Assembly: GCA_009103225.1 (NCBI GenBank)
Contig: RHPI01000385.1
Span: forward strand, 485,092 to 507,971
Length of the DNA: 22,880 bases
DNA from: Chlorokybus atmophyticus
Taxonomy: Eukaryota; Streptophyta; Chlorokybophyceae; Chlorokybales; Chlorokybaceae
Direction of reading: 5' to 3'
The notes beneath the pieces are model-generated. The model had not been told where the DNA came from. It worked only from the letters and a program-made list of their open reading frames with translations, and ran no database searches. A program made the translations under genes and the position numbers. The stretch's first letter is position 1. Each line of letters opens with the position of its first letter. Below are positions 1 to 7,677 of this stretch, in pieces.

Positions 1-204
1 TAATTACATACATATACATACATATATACATGTACGTATATGTATATATACATGCTTATACATATACATATGTATGTAGATGTATGTATATATACATGCA
101 TATATATGTATGTAGATGTATATGTGTATATATATATATGTATCTGTATATATATATATACATATATACATATATATATATATGCTTACATATATCTCTC
201 TTCG
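1..204. repeat. AT-rich (TATA/CATA) microsatellite
   Basis: Nearly pure alternation of TA, CATA and TGTA units with sporadic G and C. The open frames here encode only Tyr/Ile/His/Met/Cys runs, as expected from translating a simple repeat, so no gene is called. Confidence 0.9.
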
Positions 205-550
205 CAAACGACGGCGCTGGTGCGGACGGGCGTCGACGGTCGGCCCGGGGGTGAGCGCCGACGGCGCGGCGCTCGGTTAACCGAGGGCAGTCGCGCGGCC
301 GGTGCGGCGCCGGCCTAGCGCGCGGCTCCCGGCCATTCCCGCCGGTCGGGCCGCGCGGGGCGTCTCTGCGGCCTTCTGAGAGCGGTGCGGGCTTCCGACT
401 CCGTAATATGCCGCAGGACTTCGTTGGCGGGAACAAAAAAAACCCGTCGGTGATGTGCTTACCGTTGATGGACCGCGCGCGGCCGGCACTCTGACAGCGT
501 CGTAGTAGGGAAACTTGTCCCGCGGCCACGGACTGCCATGGGTCGGAAGA
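205..550. other. GC-rich unassigned segment
   Basis: The composition switches abruptly from the AT microsatellite to GC-rich sequence. Several frames stay open, but I recognise no domain or motif in any of them. It adjoins the RNase H relic of element O, so it could be a diverged continuation of that element or unrelated DNA joined by a rearrangement. I see no rRNA or tRNA features. Confidence 0.4.
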
Positions 551-635
551 AGGGAGATGGCCCATACTGCAGCGAGGCATTTGCCCTCGTAGCTGCTGTA
601 GTTGGCTTCGGCGCTTGTTGCGACCGGCTTCCTGC
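551..635 (-). pseudogene. RNase H fragment of old gypsy element O
   Basis: On the minus strand the reading contains AEANYSSYEGKCLAAVWAI, the typical gypsy RNase H stretch around the catalytic Glu (compare NYTTTEQELLGIVHALE in E1). The fragment starts right at the left terminus of the inserted inverted-repeat element. The part of RNase H that should precede it lies on the other side of that insertion, at about 1109-1220. The match fades after VWAI, and no DNA-binding Asp block or integrase follows. The element is therefore truncated or rearranged here. Confidence 0.65.
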
Positions 636-1108
636 TACAGTCTACCCCCGCTAAGAGACTTCGCTCCAAGAGAATAACCCCGCTTATAACATAGAATGTG
701 AGATTACCAATGGTTTTACAGGCAAATGTTGGTGCCTAAAAGAATATGACTAACCGCGAAGAGCATATAATTTTTTCATGAAAATCTTGCAAGTTTGAGT
801 GTGCATATTCCCAACATTGAGGGAGGAGACGTGACGGGTGTGGCATAAGGCGTGATGAGCGTGACGATCAGGGCATGATGGGCAAGGTGTGATGCGCAAC
901 TAGCGTGATGGGTGTAATGGCGCAACGGGCGTAACCTGATGCGCGTGACGTAATGAGCGTGACGGGCGTGATGAAACCGCGTGTATAGCATATTTATGCT
1001 CTTGACATCTAAGAGCATGTTATTCTCTTATACGCCAAGAGGATAACCTCGCCAAGAGCATACGATTGCTGGGGACAAACAGTATGCTCTTAGCGAGGGT
1101 AGACTGTA
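636..1108. mobile_element. Tc1/mariner-like non-autonomous element (MITE) with 20-bp TIRs and TA duplication
   Basis: Two inverted termini, 638-657 and 1087-1106, read CAGTCTACCCYCGCTAAGAG with a single mismatch. Each is bordered outside by TA (636-637 and 1107-1108), the target duplication typical of the Tc1/mariner superfamily. The interior (about 430 bp) has no plausible transposase. A sub-terminal motif, CCAAGAGRATAACCYCGC, occurs at about 667-684 and again at 1037-1054 in the same orientation. The insertion splits the RNase H coding region of element O: recognisable RNase H sequence ends at each TA. The superfamily is inferred from the TA and the CAGT terminus only. Confidence 0.65.
820..976. 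repeat. Degenerate GCGTGAYGGG-type tandem repeat inside the MITE
   Basis: About 15 imperfect copies of a roughly 9-11 base unit (gcgtgatggg, gcgtgacggg, gcgtgatgag and similar). The unit length drifts, as in an old minisatellite. It fills most of the centre of the element bounded by 636-1108. Confidence 0.65.
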
Positions 1109-2080
1109 CCGGCGTATTACACCATCCGCTCCTTCTTGTTCTGCGTGCTGCACCAGCATAGCTCCCGTCTCGAGCTTGCTCCAATGGGTATGGAGGATGA
1201 AGGGCTTGGGGTAGTCAAGGCGCTAAAAAATGGGAGCTGTGGTGAGCCTGCGTTTCAGCTTCTCGAAGGCTTGTTGCTGAGGCTCCTTCCACGCGAATTC
1301 CACCCCTATCTTTAGTAGCTCGTTGAGGGGCTGTGCTATCTTTGCGAACTCCTTAATGAACCGGCGATAGTAGTTAGCCAGGCCGAAGAAGGCGCGCATG
1401 CGTGTGAGGACCATTGGGGTAGGGATAGCTGCCAGGGCCTCCACCTTTGCCTGCAGTATACTGTAGTACACCGCGTAGGGCACAATCATGTGCTCCAAGT
1501 AAGGCTTGTGGGTGAAGTAGTGCACTTGTCGGGTGCACAATCATCCCCACTCCCTTAAGCCTCTCCAGCACCTCCTCGACATGCTGTAGGTGCTCTTAAT
1601 TGCTGCGGTTGAAGATGAGGACGTCGTTGATGTAGCACTGCGCGAAGTCCAGCCCTTTCAAGGCTTTATCTATGACGCGTTAAAACTTGGCGGGGGCATT
1701 TTTCGGCCCAAACGGCATCACCTTCCATTGGTACAACTGTCGGTTGCCTCAGAAAGAGGTGTTATGCTTGTCCTCATCCTTGATAGCGATTCAATTGTAC
1801 CATTGGCGCATGAAGGATGCTGAGGACTGTGCAGTCTCCCACATCATCAAAAATACCCTCTGCTGTGGGCATGGGGTACCTGTCTTGCTTGGTCTTATTT
1901 TTGAGGGGACGATAGTCGCGACACGTGCGCCATTGTGTTTAGTTGCATGCTCAGTCCTTTTGCAGCGGCATGACGGTTGCTGCTGCAAAGTTCGATGTGG
2001 ACTCTTCAATAAGGCCCGCATCAAGCAGAGTCTTACATCTCTGCTCCACCAAGTCCTCTTCCAACTTGGAGATCCTGTAT
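1109..2080 (-). pseudogene. Reverse transcriptase to RNase H region of old gypsy element O
   Basis: Read on the minus strand from 2080 downward, gypsy RT blocks appear in the right order but in several frames. LLDAGLIEESTSNFAAA (about 1990-2040) is the RT N-terminal block. CRDYRPLKNKTKQDRYPMP follows at about 1870-1925. MPFGPKNAPAKF then a TAA lies at about 1680-1717. The catalytic block is at 1623-1634 but reads YIND instead of YxDD. The connection block, FFGLANYYRRFIKEFAKIA, is at about 1330-1390, and the start of RNase H (FILHTHWSKLETGA) lies at about 1160-1200. The domain is inactive because of the frameshifts, the in-frame stops and the loss of the first catalytic Asp. Family assignment to Ty3/gypsy is secure; activity is excluded. 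Confidence 0.85.
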
Positions 2081-2430
2081 TGCCGTCAGAACACCGGCTG
2101 GGTGTCCACCAGCTTGATGTTCATCTATTACACTAAGCACGTACCTGAATCCTTCATGTTGAAGCTGGATTGGCTCCTCCACTTCTTGATGAGAGCCTTC
2201 AACTTTTCTCGTGCGTCCTCTGTGGTAAGAGGGCCAATGGCATGATCCCACAAGGTTGCATTGGCAACCATGGGAATGTCTTCCACTATCACCGCTGCTT
2301 GCTGTCCCATGTGTGCCACCTCAAGGGCTGTGTGAGCTGCTTTGATGTCGGCAACACACTTAGCCCACCCCCCAGCCAGATGTCCTCGAAGAACACATGG
2401 CAATCCTGTAACGCGAAGCTTAGCTCTAGC
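2081..2430 (-). pseudogene. Linker between methyltransferase and RT of element O
   Basis: A minus-strand stretch joins the methyltransferase C-terminus to the RT. The reading ATLWDHAIGPLTTEDAREKL (about 2210-2270) followed by a lysine-rich helix-like segment resembles the pre-RT linker of gypsy pol proteins. It is broken by at least two frame changes. I assign no enzyme function to it. Confidence 0.45.
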
Positions 2431-3400
2431 AGCCACACCATGCTGTTTTGGTCTATGGCGCGGCCGAACAGCTGGCATTGCTAGCTATTGGTCAGCTATG
2501 ACTTTGTGATACTCTTGGGGAAGAAGGTGGCGCGTTTGCGCTTGCGAGCACAAGGTTCTTCTAGTTTGCCTGCCGCTTCATCGAATATGCCATCGCCACC
2601 ATTGCAAAACAATATGACCCAACTAGGTAGGACACCAAAGTGGGGAGTGCGCGGCGTGGCTGTCCCGGATGGTTGCACTGGTAGGAATTATTGTGATCGT
2701 GACGTGTGACAGGCTGGGCCTTGCGGCCATGGTCAAATATATTATTGACGAAGAGAGGTTGCGTGGCTGCGTGCTGCGCGCGTACTCCTCTGTCATCAGT
2801 TCCTATGTGGGAGCCAAATTTGTCCACTTGGCCACCACGCGACGGGCACGCGAGCCGTGACGTGCTGCGTTCACCTTTAGTGGGTGCCCAAAAATGGAGC
2901 ACTCATGTCAGTAGCTGGAGGCCACTGGTGACACGTGGGGACGCTTGTCGTCCTCCAAGTGCACGTTCTCGATGATGTACCCGAGCGGCCTGGAGATCTA
3001 ATGCGGTTGAAGCAGATGAACGACCCTCATTACGTTAACTCCCCAAACAAACCTGAGTGAGGGTCTGCAAGGCCTTGCCCTTTTTTTGCTTTTACAGTGT
3101 CCTTGACACCGTGCGACTCTCATCCAGCTTTCAGCAAGTCAATGTTATCGAGGGACAGCAAAAGTCCTCTGTGATCGGCCGAATTTTTTTCGGCAATGCC
3201 TTGAGGCTGCCTTGCACACCATGGGCAATTGCTGTGGATAGCGCTCGTGCAGCTGGCGTAGGTGGTGCTTGAGGGCTGTTTGCGCGTGTGGGTTGGGATC
3301 ACAGTAGAATTACTCAATGACCTTGACCTCTGTGTCGAGGACAGCGGCTAAACCACTGCCAATGCCTCCGCACAGCTCCAACACCGTAATGCCTTGCTGT
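2431..3400 (-). pseudogene. Cytosine-5 DNA methyltransferase domain in the pol region of element O (decayed)
   Basis: C5-MTase motifs appear in canonical order on the minus strand. Motif I, VLELCGGIG, is at 3358-3384 (SAM binding). FYCDPNPHA follows at about 3283-3309, after a TAA stop. Motif IV, RCQGHC, is at 3094-3111, with the catalytic Cys codon at 3106-3108; the usual Pro before Cys is Arg. Motif VI, YIIENV, is at 2962-2979. GSRARRV, like motif VIII, is at about 2836-2859. GQPRRALPTLVSY is at about 2625-2665, and EEPCARKRKRATFFP is near 2510-2560. LFGRAID follows at about 2450-2475. Total span is about 320 codons, normal for a single-domain C5-MTase. The blocks lie in different frames, with stops and a 7-A run just after motif IV, so the gene is dead. 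It lies between protease and RT. Retrotransposon-borne C5-MTases are known from some algae and dinoflagellates. Confidence 0.8.
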
Positions 3401-3779
3401 CGCCGGAAGGAGTGGAACTCCACCACCCCGGTGGCCACCATGTGTTGATTGTGCGCCTTGTCTTGTCTTTTGTAGTTGTGAAAGCGCGAGGTGATCAGTG
3501 GCTGGGTCAGCAAGAGGTGCGTCCACCCATGCACACCAACGGCGTTTGGCCGGTCTTGCAATGCCACTTCAACCGTGGCATCCTCCTGCTCCTCACTGTA
3601 AGGAATGCCCGTGGGAGAGGAGTCGTTAGTGCGGCAAGGAGCTGCGGCTGCGGCAGTGACTCGGGTGCGATCGCTGTCATGTCTGGTTTATGCAGACTGC
3701 ATGTGGCTACGGCAGCCATTTTGCATTAGACACGCGTGCGTGACACCAGCATGAGAGGCAGGAAGTTTTGTACCTCTCT
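3401..3779 (-). pseudogene. Unassigned spacer of element O between protease and methyltransferase
   Basis: Minus-strand readings here (for example the stretch ending QQGITV just before motif I, and a Pro/Ala/Leu-rich stretch at about 3507-3720) are probably decayed polyprotein linking the protease to the methyltransferase. I recognise no domain. Plus-strand frames of similar length look like shadows. Confidence 0.35.
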
Positions 3780-4330
3780 ATCATCTTTACTTTAATGTGG
3801 TCAGAACCAAGCCCGTTCTGTCCAGCAATCAAGGCGCATGCCCATAGGGAAGTTGAAGTCTTGCCCTAGCATAAATTGAAAAAGCCAGCGTTGGTGACCA
3901 CATTGCTATATGATCTCTGTAGTGTGGGTTGGGTTAAGCCCTATCAACCGAATGCGAGAAGGCCTCTTTGGTGACCCCAATTACCTTGTCGTGCTGCCTG
4001 TGGCAGTATCCAATACGTACGAACATGGCATCAAGTCCGAGCTGGTGATGCCAGGGGACTGAGTGAGGAAGCGCCCGCTGATAACAATGTGCGCTTCGGT
4101 GTCCAGCATCACACGCTTAAGTGCCAGGCCGATAATAGTTACATGCTTGCCTTGGTTGACGACTATGGCAGCATTGGCGTTGATGCGCAGCCTCTGTATG
4201 CGGGCTGCAAGCATCCGTGCCTCATGTCGCTTAGCTGCGGGTGCTAACCGCATTACAGCCAGAGCTCCTCTATCTGCCGGATTATGAGGATCACCTCCTT
4301 GCCCTCTCCCTCTGCTCAACCGGCCTTTTC
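3780..4330 (-). pseudogene. Retropepsin-like protease region of element O
   Basis: The minus-strand frame 4319-3981 contains LRINANAAIVV, then GLALKRVMLDTEAHIVISG. The last is a retropepsin active-site context in which DTG has become DTE (4095-4103). Downstream, in another frame, FQFMLGQDFNFPMGMRLD (about 3830-3890) matches the second conserved protease block (hydrophobic-LGxD/Q-F). The loss of the catalytic-loop Gly and the frame change mean it is inactive. The upstream end, rich in RGRGQGG (about 4290-4319), probably belongs to the basic nucleocapsid/protease junction. No intact zinc knuckle remains because TRIM-L is inserted directly upstream at 4353. Confidence 0.6.
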
Positions 4331-4352
4331 GTGGTGGCCAATAAACACGCGG

Positions 4353-4441
4353 TGTAACAATTGGGGCCCGACCACTAGGCTATGGTGGTAAAAGACACTA
4401 CCATGAGTGAGGTTTGTCACAATTTATCCCAATTCGTAACA
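4353..4441 (-). repeat. 3' LTR of TRIM-L
   Basis: 89 bp. On the minus strand it starts TGTTACGAATTGGG and ends CCAATTGTTACA. It matches 4759-4849 apart from scattered substitutions and small indels. It retains the TTTT tract (4390-4393) and the A box (4372-4382). Confidence 0.7.
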
Positions 4442-4729
4442 TTCCTCCCCAATCTAACCCATGAGTTCCTCATAATCCAATGAGGCACTAGCCCACGTCA
4501 TCGTGTTCGCGACCGTACCACGATCGGTCTGCTCGCGGCCTGTTGGTTCTGGCCCACGAACGATTCAAACCGATCGAACGGCCATCCTCACTACGCGACC
4601 TGCTATCGCACCGCGACCGCTCACGCGGCCTTTGATTGAACTGGCTTAGCGCGCAGGTCGTGATCCCGCGCCCAGCCTAGGGCAAGCCGCCCCAAATGTT
4701 TTTGCCTTGATTTGCCTCAGTCCCCTACG

Positions 4730-4799
4730 GGAATTGAACCGGAGATGTCAAGCTCCATTGTAACAATTTGAGCCCGACCACTAGGCTATGGTTGTAAAA
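4730..4799 (-). promoter_or_regulatory. tRNA-like Pol III promoter spanning the LTR-internal junction of TRIM-L
   Basis: On the minus strand: a TTTT tract (4799-4796), then the A box TAGCCTAGTGG (4788-4778) inside the LTR, then the LTR end (TTACA, 4763-4759), then the B box GGTTCAATTCC (4740-4730) in the internal region. The boxes are 37 nt apart, a tRNA-like spacing. A D-arm-like GCCT/GGGC stem can form. The acceptor ends do not pair, so this is not a functional tRNA gene. Confidence 0.6.
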
Positions 4800-4849
4800 G
4801 ACACACCATGATGAATGAGATTTGTCACAATTTATCCCAATTCGTAACA
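4759..4849 (-). repeat. 5' LTR of TRIM-L
   Basis: 91-bp partner of 4353-4441, starting TGTTACG at 4849 and ending TTACA at 4759 on the minus strand. ATGGAGCTTGACATC follows directly, where a primer binding site would lie. Confidence 0.7.
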
Positions 4850-5048
4850 GTGGAGGCCTTCGTGCAAGGGGTTTGGATGCTGGTTGTGGTGGAGATGATT
4901 GTGGGTGCCGCTTTTTGCGGCTGGTATCATGCCTGCAGATGATCCCTAACGGCTAAGGAGGAAAGCCCGGTGAGCCTGATATTTGTGGGCCTGCCTCGCT
5001 GTCAGCTTGCTTTGCGACGTGGGTCCATCGGACAGCATGAGCTGCATC
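4850..5048 (-). pseudogene. gag fragment of element O, downstream side of the E1 insertion
   Basis: Read on the minus strand from 5048. The frame enters directly from the segment at 11936 on the far side of E1 and stays open (HAVRWTHVAKQADSEAG) until a TAG at about 4960. The continuing frame is Pro/Lys/Arg-rich up to TRIM-L. This continuity across the 5-bp duplication shows that E1 landed inside O gag. It is probably the gag C-terminal region; I recognise no domain here. Confidence 0.5.
5044..5048. repeat. Target site duplication of E1 (left, GCATC)
   Basis: GCATC immediately precedes the 5' LTR, and the same five bases follow the 3' LTR at 11931-11935. A 5-bp duplication is usual for Ty3/gypsy integrases. 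Confidence 0.92.
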
Positions 5049-5116
5049 TGTAACGGAGTGCTACCTCTATAGAGGTTCCCCGCCCTTATTTAGGATTACA
5101 TAAGGGTCCCAACGGG

Positions 5117-5122
5117 TATATA
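5117..5122 (+). promoter_or_regulatory. TATA-like box in the E1 LTR
   Basis: GGGTATATACAGCC context, 68 bp into the 334-bp LTR, repeated at 11650-11655 in the 3' LTR. If used, transcription would start about 30 bp downstream, near 5147. The short upstream region would be U3, and the hairpin region would fall in R/U5. Inferred only from sequence. Confidence 0.45.
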
Positions 5123-5194
5123 CAGCCAATTAAGCCGTATTAGGGCCGCTAACCTAATGTTAAGGCCCTAATGTAGTGTTACTTAACTGTAACA

Positions 5195-5234
5195 CTGATA
5201 TCGACGTGAGACATGAGTCTCATGTCGATATCAG
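5195..5234. promoter_or_regulatory. 18-bp inverted repeat (hairpin) in the E1 5' LTR
   Basis: CTGATATCGAC... pairs with ...GTCGATATCAG. The stem is 18 bp (5195-5212 with 5217-5234) with an ATGA loop and one mismatch in this LTR. In the 3' LTR (11728-11767) the same stem is perfect. A second hairpin, 5238-5246 with 5262-5270 (TATGGCGGC/GCCGCCATA), follows three bases later. Both would lie in the RNA leader if the TATA-like box is used. Confidence 0.75.
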
Positions 5235-5383
5235 CTGTATGGCGGCACTGCTAACGCAGCAGCCGCCATAGCCAGGGCATCTTCTGCTTCGGCAGTGGCC
5301 CTGGCGGCGGCGGTGACGGCGTCGTGGCTGGTGGCGGTGTTGGGGTAGGGGATTAAAGGGGGCGGTAGCACCCCTCCTTACAT

Positions 5384-5396
5384 TGGTATCGGAGCA
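5384..5396 (+). promoter_or_regulatory. Primer binding site of E1 (initiator-Met tRNA type)
   Basis: TGGTATCGGAGCA begins two bases after the 5' LTR end. It matches the widespread plant-type initiator Met tRNA site TGGTATCAGAGC with one difference, so initiator-Met tRNA is the likely primer. Confidence 0.8.
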
Positions 5397-5486
5397 CGGG
5401 CGGCAAGGGGCATGTGGGAGGGGCGGCGGCAGGCGGCAGGCGGCAGGGGCGGCGGCAGGCGGCAGGGGCGGCGGCAAGCGGCAGCG
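5397..5486 (+). repeat. GGCGGCAGG tandem array in the E1 leader
   Basis: Irregular tandem copies of GGCGGCAGGC and GGGGCGGCGGCA directly after the primer binding site. The minus-strand frame here is Pro/Ala-rich and is a shadow. Confidence 0.8.
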
Positions 5487-5550
5487 ACGTTAAACTAGTG
5501 GTAGTTAAAGTGTTTTATGTTTTAACTATAATAGTTAAACGCTGCTGCTG

Positions 5551-5630
5551 GTGCCTAGCCTAGCCTAGCCTAGCCTAGCTTGCCATGCCATGCATGCCAT
5601 GCCTAGCCTAGCATGCCTGTCCTAGTCTAG
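5551..5630 (+). repeat. CCTAG / CCATG pentamer array in the E1 leader
   Basis: Five consecutive CCTAG-type units (5553-5579), then CCATG/GCATG units, then more CCTAG. Low complexity and no coding frame. Confidence 0.8.
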
Positions 5631-6213
5631 TTTGTTATTGTGTGAAGGGAGCCGGCCATTCAGGCCTATCCCTGAAGCATTGCATTGCAGCACAACACAT
5701 AGTAAAAATACATTGATTGTATTATATTGTGTGTGTACCACCACGTGGATTCGTGGTGGTGTAAGGGTTTTTCTATTAATTTGGAAATTCCCTTGGGGGG
5801 GGCAGTTCGGTGGCAACATCGACTGTCTCAGTGCCGCCATTTTGAGCGGTGAGGCCGCCAGAATTTTCTGAGCGGCCGATATCAAACTCACCATTCACAA
5901 CTGGTCGATATCGGCCTGTAAGGTCGATTTGACGAGATTTTGGCACCCTGTGTGTCAATCACAGTTGTGAATTGTGCTGGGTTGTACAAAGTGAAAACTT
6001 TGAGAAATCATAACTCGTAAACCGTCGCGTGGATTCGCGCACGGTTTGTTGCAGAGTGAGTGTCTAGTTGAGAGGTGTGTGGAGAGCTCTTTTGGGGCTG
6101 TATACTCCACCGTAACGCCTCAAAACTTGACGAGACAAAATCATTAGATTTTACCTGTATTGCAGTGCACAATCTGAGTACTTGTGCACTTGCTAACGGC
6201 TGTCTTTGGGCAG
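5631..6213 (+). other. E1 leader between repeat arrays and gag
   Basis: Non-coding stretch of about 580 nt. It holds two perfect inverted repeats: ACCACCACG at 5737-5745 with 5752-5760 (6-nt loop), and GGCCGATATC at 5874-5883 with 5907-5916 (23-nt loop). They may be leader RNA structures for translation or packaging; that is inference. Short frames in both strands show no recognisable domain. Confidence 0.6.
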
Positions 6214-7677
6214 ATGTCTGACCAAGGAGAGGGAGGTGAGAAGTACTTTACCGTCCCTGACTCATCGTCATCATACGAACCATCAAGTGATGACAAAGTG
6301 AGAGACTCGGACACGAGTGAGAGCTACAAGCTCACTGAGAGTGACAAGGAGGAAGCTGCGCAGGATAGCGAAGCTTCTCCCGATCAATCTACTCAGAGTG
6401 GGCCAGCTACAATGGACACACAGTCTGTCATTGGTGGGGCTATTGAGAAGTATGCGCGAGAGCGCAAAGCCTTGATCGATGCTCACCCACAGCTTCGTCA
6501 GGAAGTGTGGGATGCATGGGCACAAAAGGTTCGTGATAGCTATGCAACAGATTTTGCCACTCTCCCTCGCGCGAGCAAGGAAATGGTGATCCGCATGATT
6601 GAGCACGAGTTGACGAACAATGTTCCGCCACTCGTGCGCGGTGATCCGAAGGTGGCTGCTCTGATGGCTGTTTACAATAAGCCTCTCCCTTACCAAGGCA
6701 AGCGAATGGCGTTTGAGACTTTGGCCAACTTGGGAGTGGAAACCTCACAGCGTTGCAAGGACGTGTTCTGGTACTTGGGACCTAACTTGGAAGACAAGTT
6801 GACTGGCCGAGTGCAGTTGACGGCACGCCTCGATGCTATGCAGGCTGAGTTGGTGGCGCTGCGCCAACAGGTGGCGGGTGCTACTTCAGCAGCTGGAGCA
6901 TCAGCGGGGCTGCCGGTTACAGCACTGAACAAGCCTGAGAAGTTCAAGCCCAACGGCAGTGTCAGCATCCATGATTGGGCGGTAACTGTTGAGCACTACT
7001 TGACAGCACTGAAGCGACCAGTTGGCGAGCACATTGCTGTTGCTGAGTTGCTCATGCCATCTGACGCTCTCGCCGAGTGGGCGAGGCAGACAGAGGATGG
7101 TGCGGCCAAGACAGTGGAGGCACTATTCAAGTTCCTTGTGGAGCGCTATGGTGGCATGGATCCAGCTACTCAGGCTCGCAACAAGCTCAACAAGCTGCGA
7201 CAGAATGGCAGGACGGCTTCAGTCTATCTGCAGGAGTTCCAAGCGTTGGTGGGCCGCGTGAACAGTGGCCTCATGCCCATGGACAAGGCTGAGCAGTTTG
7301 AGTTGTACAAGCGCGGCTTGGATGCGCGTGTGCGCGATCAGCTGCAGTACAACACGGCAACGGGACTTCCTTTGGTTCCTGAGGACTTGGCCCAGCTGCA
7401 GAAGCTGAGCGTGTATCTGTACAGTGATGACACGGCGGTGCAGGAAAAGGCACATGTGGCAGCTGCGGCCAAGCCGCACGGGGTGGGAGGGAAGCGTTAC
7501 CCTCAGCCGAGTGCGCACACGGCAAAAAAGGCGAAGACATTCACGCCTCCTACCGGTGGCACATCTGCTGGTGGTGGTACACCCGCTGCGGCTCGCACCT
7601 GTTACGTATGTCACCAGCCGGGTCACATTGCGAAGAACTGCCCCGCCAAGAAGGGCAAGGCCAAGAAGGTTGAATAG
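6214..7677 (+). CDS. gag: E1 Gag polyprotein (487 aa, ends at UAG)
   Basis: Capsid and nucleocapsid protein that would form the virus-like particle and package E1 RNA. I chose the ATG at 6214 (MSDQGEGGEKYF); the frame opens earlier at a GTG (6184), but that has no ATG. Residues about 15-60 are acidic and Ser-rich (PDSSSSYEPSSDDKVRDSD). The middle carries the retrotransposon gag capsid fold signature (KFKPNGSVSIHDWAVTVEHY, then the helical region around YGGMDPATQARNKLNKLRQ). Near the C-terminus is one CCHC zinc knuckle, CYVCHQPGHIAKNC (7600-7641), followed by a Lys-rich tail for RNA binding. The frame ends at TAG (7675-7677) and pol continues in the same frame. Codons are intact with no lesions. 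Gag identity is clear from the knuckle and context. Confidence 0.93.
   Translation: MSDQGEGGEKYFTVPDSSSSYEPSSDDKVRDSDTSESYKLTESDKEEAAQDSEASPDQSTQSGPATMDTQSVIGGAIEKYARERKALIDAHPQLRQEVWDAWAQKVRDSYATDFATLPRASKEMVIRMIEHELTNNVPPLVRGDPKVAALMAVYNKPLPYQGKRMAFETLANLGVETSQRCKDVFWYLGPNLEDKLTGRVQLTARLDAMQAELVALRQQVAGATSAAGASAGLPVTALNKPEKFKPNGSVSIHDWAVTVEHYLTALKRPVGEHIAVAELLMPSDALAEWARQTEDGAAKTVEALFKFLVERYGGMDPATQARNKLNKLRQNGRTASVYLQEFQALVGRVNSGLMPMDKAEQFELYKRGLDARVRDQLQYNTATGLPLVPEDLAQLQKLSVYLYSDDTAVQEKAHVAAAAKPHGVGGKRYPQPSAHTAKKAKTFTPPTGGTSAGGGTPAAARTCYVCHQPGHIAKNCPAKKGKAKKVE
7675..7677 (+). promoter_or_regulatory. In-frame UAG between gag and pol of E1 (probable readthrough site)
   Basis: The codons run GTT GAA TAG GAT TAC GCC GTG with no frame change. 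Pol has no ATG until 7726. The simplest reading is translational suppression of UAG producing Gag-Pol at low frequency, as in gammaretroviruses. Re-initiation at 7726 is the alternative. E2 has the same arrangement. Confidence 0.6.

Larger units (their letters stand above)
4353..4849 (-). mobile_element. TRIM-L: 497-bp miniature LTR element with tRNA-like Pol III boxes
   Basis: Two direct repeats, 4353-4441 (89 bp) and 4759-4849 (91 bp), bound the element. On the minus strand each begins TGTTACG and ends TTACA. A purine tract (TTGGGGAGGAA, 4442-4452) directly precedes the downstream copy, as a polypurine tract precedes a 3' LTR. There is no coding capacity in the 317-bp GC-rich interior. This is the TRIM layout. 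It is inserted in the gag/protease part of element O. I cannot see a matching target duplication (flanks TCCAC and CCGCG on the minus strand), so ends or flanks have changed, or the copy is old. See the separate entry for the A and B boxes. Confidence 0.65.
5049..5382 (+). repeat. 5' LTR of E1
   Basis: 334 bp, TGTAACGG to CTTACA. It holds a TATA-like box and two strong hairpins. It differs from the 3' LTR by five substitutions and by lacking the second copy of a 15-bp repeat. Confidence 0.95.

Noticed and set aside
30-318. Several overlapping frames over the left end
   Set aside because: They translate an AT microsatellite into Tyr/Ile/His/Cys runs and then drift into unrelated GC-rich sequence; no domain.
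4720-4800. Functional tRNA gene on the minus strand
   Set aside because: The sequence has good A and B boxes but no acceptor pairing, and the A box is repeated in the second LTR without a B box.
5220-5477. Pro/Ala-rich minus-strand frame in the E1 LTR and leader
   Set aside because: It arises from the GGCGGC repeat read backwards, and recurs in part in the 3' LTR.
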